In this document: one piece after another, positions 1 through 8,117 of the stretch
Position numbering within the stretch: the first letter of the stretch is position 1
Layout: each line of letters starts with the position of its first letter
Source of the DNA: Deltaproteobacteria bacterium
Lineage (GTDB): Bacteria; Desulfobacterota; Syntrophia; Syntrophales; UBA2210
Direction of reading: 5' to 3'
Assembly: GCA_016933965.1 (NCBI GenBank)
Contig: JAFGTS010000055.1
Span: 24,868-88,867 of the forward strand
DNA length: 64,000 nt
The notes under the pieces: generated by a model
What the model saw: only the letters and a program-made list of their open reading frames with translations
The model's database searches: none
Told to the model about the DNA's origin: nothing
Program-made: the position numbers and the translations under genes

Positions 1-855
1 ATGGAAACCATTCCCGCCGGCCGGATACTTTCTCCCGAGCCGGGTGACCACTTTACAACAATCGACGGCGTCCGTTACCATTACCGGGAATACCCCGGAC
101 AGGGAACGGACATTCTCCTGATCCACGGCTTCGGGTCTTCCACCTACACCTGGGAAGAGGTGGCGCCGATCCTGTCCGACGCGGGATACCACGTATGGGC
201 CCTCGACATGAAGGGATTCGGCTGGTCCGACAAGCCCCGGGGGGACGACTACGATCCGGTCACGCTGGCAAGGGAAGTGAATGCCTGGGTGGAGGTGATG
301 GGTATCGAACGGCCCGTCATCGTGGGTAATTCACTGGGTGGCGCGGTCGGTATCATCCTGGCCGTCGATCATCCTGAGAACGTTGGCAGACTCGTCCTGA
401 TCGACGCGGCAGGCTACCACCAGAAAGCGCCGCTCATCATCAGGATCATGAACAGCGGTCCCGGCGCATTCGTTATGAAATGGACCTTCGGCAGGTGGCT
501 CATCAAGGGGAACCTTACCATGGTGTTCTTTAACAGGGATCTGGTGACGGACGAGAGGATCGATGCCTACTACGACCGGCTGCGAACTGTCGGGGCCAGG
601 GACGCGCAGACGGCCGTCGCCAGGGCGATCCTGCAGAACGAGGCTGAGCCTTACCTTGAAAAGCTGTCCCTCATCACGGCGCCCACCCTGATTATCTGGG
701 GCGCGGAGGACCAATGGATACCGGTTGAGTACGGGCATCGTTTTCAGAAGGACATCCCGGGAACGGTCCTGACGGTCATTCCCGAATGCGGGCATATCCC
801 CCAGGAAGAATGCCCGGAAACCACCGCCCGGCTTATCCGGGAATTCGTGAAATAA
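1..855 (+). CDS. alpha/beta hydrolase (acyl-ester/thioester or C-C hydrolase type)
   Basis: A 284-residue single-domain alpha/beta hydrolase. Visible catalytic features are the oxyanion HG at residues 42-43, nucleophile elbow GNSLGG with Ser111, acid Asp237 in GAEDQW and His265 in ECGHIP. There is no signal peptide, so it is cytoplasmic. The open frame begins exactly at base 1 with ATG; METIPAGRI looks like a natural N-terminus but a start upstream of the window cannot be excluded. It lies 33 bp before a dehydratase subunit gene on the same strand, so it probably belongs to that operon and could hydrolyse a CoA thioester or ring-cleavage product. The substrate cannot be read from the sequence. 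Confidence 0.85.
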   Translation: METIPAGRILSPEPGDHFTTIDGVRYHYREYPGQGTDILLIHGFGSSTYTWEEVAPILSDAGYHVWALDMKGFGWSDKPRGDDYDPVTLAREVNAWVEVMGIERPVIVGNSLGGAVGIILAVDHPENVGRLVLIDAAGYHQKAPLIIRIMNSGPGAFVMKWTFGRWLIKGNLTMVFFNRDLVTDERIDAYYDRLRTVGARDAQTAVARAILQNEAEPYLEKLSLITAPTLIIWGAEDQWIPVEYGHRFQKDIPGTVLTVIPECGHIPQEECPETTARLIREFVK

Positions 856-888
856 CAGCGGCTTACATGCCGGGGAAAGGAAGAATAC

Positions 889-2007
889 ATGGAATCTCTG
901 CGGGACTTCTACCGGGTCACCGGTGATCCTTACGGCTACGCCAGGGAACTGAAATCGACGGGAAAACACCTTATCGGCTACTTCTGTTCCTATACGCCCG
1001 AGGAGATCATCCATGCGGCAGGTGCCCACCCCCTGCGGCTTTTCGGGACCACGGAAGAGATCTCGAGGGCTGATGCCCACCTGCAGTCCTATTCCTGCTC
1101 GCTGGTCCGCAGCGCCCTTGAAGACGCCCTTTCGGGAAACCTTGATTTCCTCGACGGGACCGTCTTTCCTCACACCTGTGATTCCATCCAGCGGCTTTCC
1201 GATATCTGGCGGCTCAACACGGGATTTTCCTTTTTTGCTGATGTGGTGTTCCCCGTGAAATTGAATGGTGAGGGCTCCCGCCGGTATATGGTGGCCGTTC
1301 TGGAGCGGTTCCGCGCCGACCTTGGGAGAGGACTGGGAATGGATATCTCCGACTCCGCCCTGAGGGCGTCCTGTAAGCTTTTCAACGACATCAGGCATGC
1401 GCTGAAAACGCTCTATGAATTGCGTTCTCGAAACCCGGCGGCCATCTCCGGGCGGGACATGGACACCGTTGTCAGGGCCTCCATGATCATGGAACGGCAG
1501 GAGTTCCTTGAAAGAATTACGGCGCTTCTTGAGGAATTGAAGATGGCCGGGGAACCGGCTTCACGGGACGGCAGAAAACGCCTTATCCTCGCGGGAAGCA
1601 TCTGCAACCATCCCGATATCTTCAAGGTTATTGAAGAATCGGGCGGTGTCGTCGTCTGGGACGACCTCTGCACGGGTACCCGTTCCTTCGAAGGGATCAT
1701 TGATGATGGACCGGACCCGGTCGTGTCATTGGCCGACCGGTATGCCACGCGTCTCGTCTGTCCGGCCAAGCATATTTCGAACACCGCCCGCGGTGACGCG
1801 CTGGTGAAGATGGTAAGAGAACATCAGGCAGGGGGAGTCGTGTTCCTGCTGATCAAATTCTGCGATCCCCATGCCTTTGACTATCCCTATCTGAAGGAAT
1901 TTCTGGAACGGGAGCGGGTCCCCGCCATGCTGCTGGAGATAGAGGACCGGCTTCCCTCGGAGGGGCAGCTCCGGACGCGCTTTGAGACGTTTGTGGAGAC
2001 GATATGA
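889..2007 (+). CDS. 2-hydroxyacyl-CoA dehydratase / BcrC-like small subunit, pair 1
   Basis: A 372-residue member of the HgdB/HadC/BcrC family, normal length for the family. The diagnostic block GYFCSYTPEEIIHAAG is at residues 30-45, and Cys33, Cys70 and Cys97 are spaced as expected for the ligands of the non-ATPase [4Fe-4S] cluster. The C-terminus RTRFETFVETI is typical. In this family, heterodimers with a BcrB/HadB-type partner carry out ketyl-radical dehydration or aromatic-ring reduction after one-electron activation. Its partner is the gene at 2218, separated by an unusual 210-bp repeat-filled gap, while other gaps in the operon are 10-50 bp. Whether it dehydrates a 2-hydroxyacyl-CoA or reduces an aromatic CoA ester is open. 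Confidence 0.88.
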   Translation: MESLRDFYRVTGDPYGYARELKSTGKHLIGYFCSYTPEEIIHAAGAHPLRLFGTTEEISRADAHLQSYSCSLVRSALEDALSGNLDFLDGTVFPHTCDSIQRLSDIWRLNTGFSFFADVVFPVKLNGEGSRRYMVAVLERFRADLGRGLGMDISDSALRASCKLFNDIRHALKTLYELRSRNPAAISGRDMDTVVRASMIMERQEFLERITALLEELKMAGEPASRDGRKRLILAGSICNHPDIFKVIEESGGVVVWDDLCTGTRSFEGIIDDGPDPVVSLADRYATRLVCPAKHISNTARGDALVKMVREHQAGGVVFLLIKFCDPHAFDYPYLKEFLERERVPAMLLEIEDRLPSEGQLRTRFETFVETI

Positions 2008-2012
2008 CTATC

Positions 2013-2192
2013 AGTGCCTGAGTGCCTGAGTGCCTGAGTGCAACAGAAGTCCCCCTTTGTAAAAGGGGGATTGAGGGGGATTTTCAAGTATATAAATCCC
2101 TCCCGGCCTCCCTTTACGAAAGGGAGGTGAAAAACCCAAGGGTTGTTTGTTAATAATTACGACGGTTCGCACTCAGGAACTCAGGTACTCAG
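2013..2192. repeat. composite repeat: inverted octamer arrays around a multi-hairpin element
   Basis: The spacer between the two subunit genes holds AGTGCCTG three and a half times (2013-2041), then two perfect hairpins, CCCCCTTT-gta-AAAGGGGG (2051-2069) and CCTCCCTTT-acg-AAAGGGAGG (2107-2127), joined by a third stem GGGATTT (2077-2083) pairing with AAATCCC (2094-2100), then the octamer again in inverse orientation as ACTCAGGN (2171-2192). The central part resembles the widespread intergenic GGGGGATT-type repeat element. The same octamer recurs at 26333-26348. It could form RNA structure between co-transcribed cistrons. Confidence 0.75.
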
Positions 2193-2217
2193 CCACTTTG
2201 AAGAAAAGGAGCCATTC

Positions 2218-3453
2218 ATGTCCGACATAGATGCCGGCAGGGAAAAGAAGAAGCTCATGTCCGCGAAGAAGATGCGGGACATTATGACGACCTATTATAT
2301 CGAGGCCAAGTCGGCGGAACAGAACGGAAAAAAGGTTGCCTGGATCACCAGCGGCGGTCCGGTGGAGCCGCTCATCGCCATGGATGTCATCCCGGTGTAT
2401 CCCGAGAACCACGGGGCCATGATCGGTGCCTCGAAAATGGGCGGAGAATTCTGTGAAAAGGCCGAGACCCTGGGATACAGCATAGACCTCTGTTCCTACG
2501 CGCGGGCCGATATCGGCTGCTCGATCGTGGGAGGCGGGCCTGTCGGAGGACTTCCAAGGCCGGACATGCTGATCTGCTGCAACAACATCTGCGGAACGGT
2601 CATGAAGTGGTACGAGATACAGGCACGGTACTATGATGTACCGCTCTTTATTTTCGACACTCCCTTCTGTCATGCCGGCTATCATGATGAAGTGAAAACC
2701 TACGTGCGCCGGCAGATCGATGAGTATATCCTCTTTCTCGAAGGGCTCTGCGGGAAATCCTTTGATCTCGACCGGATGGAGGAAGTGGGGCGTCTCTCCG
2801 TGGAGGCCCAGAAACTCTGGCAAGCCGTCCTCGACACGGCGAGGAACAGGCCGTCACCCATGACCTGCTTCGACGCCTTCTTCTTTCTCGCCCTGATCGT
2901 GACCCTTCGCGGGACCCAGGTCACGGTCGACTTCTACCGGGAACTGCTGGCGGAGATGGAAGAGCGCGCCGCCGCGGGCATCGGCGCGGTCCCCCGTGAG
3001 CGCTACCGTCTTTTATGGGACAATCTGCCGATCTGGTACCGCATCAAGTGGCTCTCCGATGCCTTCGCGTCCCACGATGCCTCCCTGGTGGCCGACACCT
3101 ACACGTCGGCATGGTGCGGGCAGCTCAAGTACATGGATGAAAATAATTTTCTTGATTCCATGGCGGAAGGATACACCCGGATCTACCTCAACATCGGGGT
3201 CGATGAAATGATCGCCATCATCCTGGAAATGATAGACCGTTACGATGTCGACGGTTTCGTCATGCATTCCAACAGAAGCTGCAAACCTTACTCGCTGGGG
3301 CAGTATGATATTCAGCGGGCAGTTCAGCGGGAGCGGGGCCTGCCGTCGATGATCATTGAGTCCCACATGGTCGATGACCGGAGCTTTTCCGAGAGCCAGG
3401 CGGAAACCCGCATCGACGCATTTATGGAAGTCATCAAGGAACGGAAGAAATAA
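2218..3453 (+). CDS. 2-hydroxyacyl-CoA dehydratase / BcrB-like large subunit, pair 1
   Basis: A 411-residue BcrB/HadB-type subunit, partner of the gene at 889. The start at 2218 is chosen because it follows an AAAAGGAG ribosome site; an in-frame TTG at 2143 lies in repeat DNA. The conserved block SGGPVEPLIAMDVIPVYPENH is split across residues 45-65, and Cys79, Cys92, Cys101 and the ICCNNICG motif (Cys120, 121, 125) provide candidate ligands for an Fe-S cluster, more cysteines than the paralogue at 6195. The C-terminal half carries the family's RSCKPYSLGQYD segment and RIDAFMEVI end. It acts in the cytoplasm with an ATP-driven activator such as the one at 4262. The product could be a dehydratase or an aromatic-CoA reductase. 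Confidence 0.88.
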   Translation: MSDIDAGREKKKLMSAKKMRDIMTTYYIEAKSAEQNGKKVAWITSGGPVEPLIAMDVIPVYPENHGAMIGASKMGGEFCEKAETLGYSIDLCSYARADIGCSIVGGGPVGGLPRPDMLICCNNICGTVMKWYEIQARYYDVPLFIFDTPFCHAGYHDEVKTYVRRQIDEYILFLEGLCGKSFDLDRMEEVGRLSVEAQKLWQAVLDTARNRPSPMTCFDAFFFLALIVTLRGTQVTVDFYRELLAEMEERAAAGIGAVPRERYRLLWDNLPIWYRIKWLSDAFASHDASLVADTYTSAWCGQLKYMDENNFLDSMAEGYTRIYLNIGVDEMIAIILEMIDRYDVDGFVMHSNRSCKPYSLGQYDIQRAVQRERGLPSMIIESHMVDDRSFSESQAETRIDAFMEVIKERKK

Positions 3454-3466
3454 CGGGGGACTGACC

Positions 3467-4231
3467 ATGAACAGGATATCTTACGGGCTGGCGGACAAGG
3501 TGGCTCTCGTCACCGGGGGGAGCAGGGGTATCGGTCTTGAGATAGTCCGGCGGCTTCTCGCGGAAGACGCCCGGGTGGTGATATGCGGAAGAAAACAGGA
3601 AAACCTCGACGCGGCGATGGAGCATTTAGGAAATGACGAGCGGTTGACGGTCATACAGGCGCATATCGGAAAGGAAACCGACGTGGAGGCCATGTTCGAG
3701 GTGATCCGGGAACGCCGGGGGCATCTCGATATTCTTATCAACAACGTGGGGATGAATCTTTTGACCCTGTCGGTGACGGACACGGAACCCGCGCTCTGGC
3801 GGAAGATCCTTGAAACGAACCTGAACGGCACCTTCCTCTGTTCAAGAAAAGCGGCGGCCATGATGAAGGAGCGGCAACGGGGCAAGGTCGTCAACATTAC
3901 TTCCATCGCTGGTCGGAAGGCATCACCGGGAATGGGAATATACGGTATCGCGAAAGCAGGCGTGGAAATGCTCACCAGGGTGCTTGCCTCGGAGCTCGCG
4001 CCCTTCAACATCCAGGTCAACGCCGTCGCCCCGGGAATGGTAAGGACCGATTTCAGCAGACCGTTCTGGTCCAACGAGGAACTGCACGCCCAGATCGTGA
4101 AGAACATACCCCTCGGCAGGATCGCCGAACCGGCCGATGTGGTTCATCCGGTGCTGTTTCTCTGTTCCGACGCGGCCGACTATATAACGGGGCAGACGCT
4201 GGTCGTTGACGGGGGCGCCACGGTTGTTTAA
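3467..4231 (+). CDS. short-chain dehydrogenase/reductase
   Basis: A 254-residue classical SDR. It shows the cofactor glycine motif TGGSRGIG (16-23), NNVG (92-95), catalytic Ser146, and Tyr159-x3-Lys163 in YGIAK, and ends with the GQTLVVDGG motif common to FabG-like enzymes. The ATG at 3467 follows GGGGACTGACC and is 13 bp after the preceding stop, so the frame is almost certainly co-transcribed with the dehydratase subunits. In this setting it may oxidise or reduce a hydroxyacyl-CoA or alicyclic hydroxy intermediate, supplying or consuming the dehydratase substrate. Arg41 after the second strand (ICGRK) suggests NADP(H), an inference from the general SDR rule. Confidence 0.92.
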   Translation: MNRISYGLADKVALVTGGSRGIGLEIVRRLLAEDARVVICGRKQENLDAAMEHLGNDERLTVIQAHIGKETDVEAMFEVIRERRGHLDILINNVGMNLLTLSVTDTEPALWRKILETNLNGTFLCSRKAAAMMKERQRGKVVNITSIAGRKASPGMGIYGIAKAGVEMLTRVLASELAPFNIQVNAVAPGMVRTDFSRPFWSNEELHAQIVKNIPLGRIAEPADVVHPVLFLCSDAADYITGQTLVVDGGATVV

Positions 4232-4261
4232 CGGATCCGGCCGCTGATATGAAGGAATCCT

Positions 4262-5035
4262 ATGTACACTGCGGGTATTGATATCGGTTCGATAACGGCG
4301 AAGGCCGCCGTTCTTATCGACGGGACGATAGCGGGAACACGGGTCATCTTCACGGGCTATAACGCGGAGCGTGCCGGCGTGACGGTCTTTGAAGAGCTGC
4401 TGGCGGAGATCGGTCTTGAACGGGCACATATACAGAAGATCGTTTCCACGGGCTACGGCAGGAACAGCGTGAAGTTCGCGGACCGGGCCGTCACGGAGAT
4501 CATCTGTCACGGAGCGGGTGCCCATTTCCTCGATCCCCGGGTCCGCTCCATCATCGACGTGGGGGGTCAGGACAGCAAGGCCATGGTCATCAACGGTGAA
4601 GGGCGGGGCAGGGATTTTGCCATGAACGACAAATGCGCCGCCGGGACGGGAAGGTTCCTGGAGGTCATGGCCCGCGCCCTTGAGGTCGATCTCGGTGATT
4701 TTGGGGCCATGTCGCTCACTGCCGAAAAACCGGCGAAGATAAGCAGCATCTGTACCGTCTTCGCCGAGTCGGAAGTGATCTCCCTGATCTCGAAAGGGGA
4801 GAAGCGCAGGAACATCATTGCCGGCATTCATGAATCCGTGGCGGCGCGGGTCTCGGCACTCGTGCACCGTGTCGGTATTCAGCCGCCGGTGATGATGACC
4901 GGCGGCGTGGCACAAAATATCGGTGTGGTGACAGCACTGGAGAAGAAGCTCGGCACATCCATAGAAGTTCTTGATACGGCCCAGGTGAACGGCGCCGTGG
5001 GCGCGGCGGTTGTCGCCGCACGACTCGACGAGTGA
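4262..5035 (+). CDS. 2-hydroxyacyl-CoA dehydratase activator ATPase (HgdC/HadI/BcrA-type)
   Basis: A 257-residue ASKHA-fold ATPase, the size of homodimeric HgdC/HadI activators. The N-terminal phosphate loop GIDIGSITAK (5-14), DVGGQDSKA (99-107) and TGGVAQN (213-219) are the nucleotide-binding motifs. Cys125 in NDKCAAGTGRF and Cys164 in SSICTVFAES match the two cysteines per monomer that hold one [4Fe-4S] cluster at the dimer interface. In the family it couples ATP hydrolysis to injection of one low-potential electron from ferredoxin into the dehydratase. It is the only activator seen, sitting between two dehydratase pairs, so it may serve both. A second BcrD-like partner is absent, which argues against a classical four-subunit class I benzoyl-CoA reductase. 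Confidence 0.92.
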   Translation: MYTAGIDIGSITAKAAVLIDGTIAGTRVIFTGYNAERAGVTVFEELLAEIGLERAHIQKIVSTGYGRNSVKFADRAVTEIICHGAGAHFLDPRVRSIIDVGGQDSKAMVINGEGRGRDFAMNDKCAAGTGRFLEVMARALEVDLGDFGAMSLTAEKPAKISSICTVFAESEVISLISKGEKRRNIIAGIHESVAARVSALVHRVGIQPPVMMTGGVAQNIGVVTALEKKLGTSIEVLDTAQVNGAVGAAVVAARLDE

Positions 5036-5080
5036 GAAGCACGGCGAAACCGTCATCACGTGAAAAGGAGGTCCTGAGCA

Positions 5081-6202
5081 ATGCCTTCTCAGCCGGCGGC
5101 ACCATTTTATGAGGTCCTGAAAGAGAATGAACGGGTGACTCCGGCACTGTCCGGGGAAAGATACGTCGGCTATTTCTGCACCTACACACCGATCGAGATC
5201 ATTCACGCGGCGGGGTTCACGCCTTTCCGGGTTGCCGGCGGTCTTGACAGCGTATCGCTGGCGGATACGCTGACCCCGAACTTCATCTGTCCCTACATGC
5301 GTGTCGCCACGGAAAAGGCGCTGCGCGGCGAATACGGTTTTCTGTCGGGTCTCGTTCAGGGGTATACCTGTGACGTGGCCTGCGGGCTCATCAATATCTG
5401 GAAGGACAACATCGGCGGCGACCCCTGTCACCTCGTGCCGCTTCCTTACAATGACAATGAGGCATCGAGGGATTTTCTCCGCTCGGCCCTGAAGGAACTG
5501 ATCGAGAAGCTCGACCGTGCCGGGGGATGCTTCTCGGAAGAGCGCCTGGAGCACTCCCTTTCCCTTTATGACGAGATCCGTCGTGTCATCCTTGACCTTT
5601 ATGACAGGCGATATGAGGGTTCTCTCCCTTTCTCCGCCGGTGATTTCCTTACCGTGATCCAAGCGGGTTATGTCACTCCGCCGGAACGATATCTGGGCCT
5701 CCTGAAAACCCTGAGAGATGAAGCGGACCATGAGCGGGAAGACGGGCAACCACCGAGTATCCCCGTTCTGGTATCCGGGAGCCTTGTCGAAGAGCCGCGA
5801 ATTCTGGAAATAATCGAGGAGTCGGGAGGACGGATCTGTGCCGACGATCTCTGTACGGGGTTTCGACAGTGGAGTCCCGCCACCGGGAGCGGTGCACGGC
5901 CGCTTGACCGTGTGATCGATCGTCACATGCGGCGCTTTCCCTGTCCCTCGCGATCGCGGGCACGGGACCGTGCCCCCCTGATCATCGACCTGGTCAGGCG
6001 ATCGGCGGCACGGGGCGTGATATTCCTTTTCCAGAAGTTCTGCACCCCCCATCTCGCCGATTACCCGATCCTCAATGAAGAGCTCAAAAAGGAGCGTATC
6101 CCTGCCACGGTGTTCGAAATGGAAGAAACGGGCATTATGGAGGGCCAGTTGCGGACAAGGATGGAAACCTTTTTTGAAACACTGGGTGAGCGTGATGGAT
6201 AA
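5081..6202 (+). CDS. 2-hydroxyacyl-CoA dehydratase / BcrC-like small subunit, pair 2
   Basis: A 373-residue paralogue of the gene at 889. GYFCTYTPIEIIHAAG lies at the same position (30-45), with cluster-ligand candidates Cys33, Cys70 and Cys97 plus an extra Cys101 in GYTCDVACG. The C-terminus RTRMETFFETL is conserved. A strong AAAAGGAGG site precedes the ATG. The end overlaps the next gene by 8 bp, a translational-coupling arrangement expected for subunits of one heterodimer. Similarity to pair 1 is clear only in the family motifs, so this is an old duplication, probably with a different substrate, not a recent copy. Confidence 0.88.
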   Translation: MPSQPAAPFYEVLKENERVTPALSGERYVGYFCTYTPIEIIHAAGFTPFRVAGGLDSVSLADTLTPNFICPYMRVATEKALRGEYGFLSGLVQGYTCDVACGLINIWKDNIGGDPCHLVPLPYNDNEASRDFLRSALKELIEKLDRAGGCFSEERLEHSLSLYDEIRRVILDLYDRRYEGSLPFSAGDFLTVIQAGYVTPPERYLGLLKTLRDEADHEREDGQPPSIPVLVSGSLVEEPRILEIIEESGGRICADDLCTGFRQWSPATGSGARPLDRVIDRHMRRFPCPSRSRARDRAPLIIDLVRRSAARGVIFLFQKFCTPHLADYPILNEELKKERIPATVFEMEETGIMEGQLRTRMETFFETLGERDG

Positions 6203-7448
6203 GACGAAAAAGTCGACGAAACGGCTCAGAACGGCGAAGGACCTCAACCGGCTGGTCATCGACTACTATCTGGAGTGTCATGAGGCAAAGCGGCGGGGAA
6301 CGCCCGTGGGCTGGATGCCGCCGATGAATGGTGCGATAGAGCTGTTCTACGCCATGGACCTCCAGCCCGTTTTTCCCGAGAACTGGTCTCCCGTCTGCGC
6401 CGCCTTCGGCCTGACACCGGGTAATTTCGATGTAACCGACGGCCTGGGCTATTCCCGCGATCTCTGCGGGTATCTCAGGAACATCACCGGTTATGTCCAT
6501 GGGTTCATGAATGATGAATCGATCCCTCTCGGCGGGCTGCCCGAGCCCGATATTCTGCTCAGCCCGGGCGGCGGCTGCGTGCCGGTCATGAAAATATTTC
6601 ACATCCTCGAACGCCGTTTTCCGAAGGCGAAGGTCTTTTCGGCCGATCTTCCCCAGGTAGCGGTGGAAGATATCCGGAAACATCATCTGGACTATGCGGT
6701 ATGGGAAATGAACCGTCTCATCGATTTTCTGACGGAGGTGACCGGTCACCGTATGGACCATGACCGGCTCGCGGAGGTGGTGAAGCTCTCTGACCAGGCC
6801 TGCGCCCTCTGGGACGAGATCATGTCCTACCGCCGATTCATTCCCACGCCCCTGTCGGCGGCGGAGATCGGCATTATGTTCGTCATGGTCACACGTCAGG
6901 GAACGCAGATCGCTGTTGATTTTCTGACGGCCGTGCGGGATGAGGTGAAGGAGCGTGCCGAGGCGGGTATCGGTGTTATCGATGATGAAAGGATCCGGCT
7001 TTTCTGGGACAACATACCGCTCTGGTACAATATGGGCCTTTTCAATTATTTCGAGAAAATGGGCGGCGTCGCCGTGGCGGAAACCTATTCAGCCGCCTGG
7101 TCGCTGCGGCTCGATACGGAGCATCCCCTGGAAGCCCTTGCAATGAAGAGCCTCATGTCCTATCCCCTGGTATCCTGTGTATCAATCCGGAAACGAAAGG
7201 AAATGGTTCTCAAGGCCTGCCGGGAATACTCCATAGATGGTGCCGTCCTGCACCGGAACAAATCCTGTGTCCCCATCACCCTCGGCCAGATGGATATAAA
7301 GAGGGCCCTTGAAGAGGAGTTGGGCGTGCCCTCGGTCATCATAGACGCCGACCACATGGATGATCAGAATTTCTCGGTAGCCCAGTTCGAGACCCGCGTC
7401 GATGCGTTCATGGAAATGCTCTATGAGAAGAAAGGACTGAAGCTCTGA
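6195..7448 (+). CDS. 2-hydroxyacyl-CoA dehydratase / BcrB-like large subunit, pair 2
   Basis: A 417-residue large subunit partnering the gene at 5081, whose stop codon it overlaps. The start ATG at 6195 (adjacent in-frame GTG at 6192) fits this coupling. It has the family segments MNGAIELFYAMDLQPVFPEN (44-63), Cys68, Cys91 in DLCGYLRN and Cys128 in SPGGGCVP, three cysteines being the usual ligand number. The C-terminal part has RNKSCVPITLGQMD and RVDAFMEML, as in pair 1. In pair 1 the equivalent of SPGGGCV reads CCNNICG, so the active-site neighbourhoods differ. The cytoplasmic enzyme would be activated by an HgdC-type ATPase. Confidence 0.88.
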   Translation: MDKTKKSTKRLRTAKDLNRLVIDYYLECHEAKRRGTPVGWMPPMNGAIELFYAMDLQPVFPENWSPVCAAFGLTPGNFDVTDGLGYSRDLCGYLRNITGYVHGFMNDESIPLGGLPEPDILLSPGGGCVPVMKIFHILERRFPKAKVFSADLPQVAVEDIRKHHLDYAVWEMNRLIDFLTEVTGHRMDHDRLAEVVKLSDQACALWDEIMSYRRFIPTPLSAAEIGIMFVMVTRQGTQIAVDFLTAVRDEVKERAEAGIGVIDDERIRLFWDNIPLWYNMGLFNYFEKMGGVAVAETYSAAWSLRLDTEHPLEALAMKSLMSYPLVSCVSIRKRKEMVLKACREYSIDGAVLHRNKSCVPITLGQMDIKRALEEELGVPSVIIDADHMDDQNFSVAQFETRVDAFMEMLYEKKGLKL

Positions 7449-7457
7449 AGGAGGCTC

Positions 7458-8117
7458 ATGAAGGTACAGGACATACCGGCACTGCCCGTGAAGGGCTTTC
7501 TCGATCATGATGAAGGAATGAGGCTTTATGAGTGCGCCCGCGAGGCAAGCCGGCTTGGCCCTTGCCTCGAGATCGGCGGATATTGCGGCAAATCGACCCT
7601 GTATCTGGGCCTGGGATGCCGTGACGGCGGCGGTCTTCTCTATTCAATCGATCATCACCGGGGCTCGGAGGAACAGCAGCCCGGTGAGGAATATTTCGAC
7701 GCCGAGCTTTTTGATGAACGGGAGGGGAGGGTGGACACCTTCCGGTTCTTCCGGCGGACCATCGAAATGGCGGGTCTTGAGGATACGGTCGTGCCCATCG
7801 TGGCGGCCTCAACCCTGGTGGCCCGTGGCTGGAACACGCCGCTGTCGCTGCTTTTCATCGACGGGGGACACAGCTATTCTGCGGCTTTCAGTGATTACTC
7901 GTCCTGGGTTTCCCATGTGATGCCCGGTGGATATCTCGCCGTTCATGACATCTTTCCCGATCCGAACGACGGGGGCCAGGCGCCGTATTATATGTACCGG
8001 CTTGCCCTGGAGTCGGGCCTCTTCCATGAACTTCCCCGGATGAAAAGCCTGGGTATATTGCGAAGGCTTCAGGCTGGGGAAGTGCCCGGTCACATTTCAG
8101 GGATGAGAGACTGGTAG
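7458..8117 (+). CDS. class I SAM-dependent methyltransferase (Methyltransf_24 type)
   Basis: A 219-residue Rossmann methyltransferase. The SAM loop is LEIGGYCGKST (37-47), followed by the acidic SIDHHRG (63-69) at the second strand and the LLFIDGGHSY motif about residue 135, characteristic of the cephalosporin-hydroxylase/O-methyltransferase-like group with a metal-binding Asp/His. It starts 9 bp after the dehydratase subunit, behind a GAAGGAGG site, so it is the last gene of the operon. Its 3' end overlaps the convergent radical SAM gene by 21 bp. The methyl acceptor is unknown, and a role in aromatic or acyl-CoA catabolism is only implied by position. Confidence 0.8.
   Translation: MKVQDIPALPVKGFLDHDEGMRLYECAREASRLGPCLEIGGYCGKSTLYLGLGCRDGGGLLYSIDHHRGSEEQQPGEEYFDAELFDEREGRVDTFRFFRRTIEMAGLEDTVVPIVAASTLVARGWNTPLSLLFIDGGHSYSAAFSDYSSWVSHVMPGGYLAVHDIFPDPNDGGQAPYYMYRLALESGLFHELPRMKSLGILRRLQAGEVPGHISGMRDW

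Noticed and set aside
3923..6259. A 778-codon minus-strand open frame opposite the SDR, activator and dehydratase genes
   Set aside because: It is a shadow of high-G+C codon use in four well-identified plus-strand genes; its translation is Arg/His/Asp-rich with no recognisable motif and it has no ribosome site.
889..7448. A classical class I benzoyl-CoA reductase (BcrABCD)
   Set aside because: Only one ASKHA ATPase subunit of HgdC size is present, and the electron donor ferredoxin and ring-hydrolysing partners of the bcr cluster are not recognisable here.
8097..8117. The 21-bp overlap of convergent gene ends as a regulatory antisense device
   Set aside because: Short 3' overlaps of convergent genes are common and both proteins end naturally.
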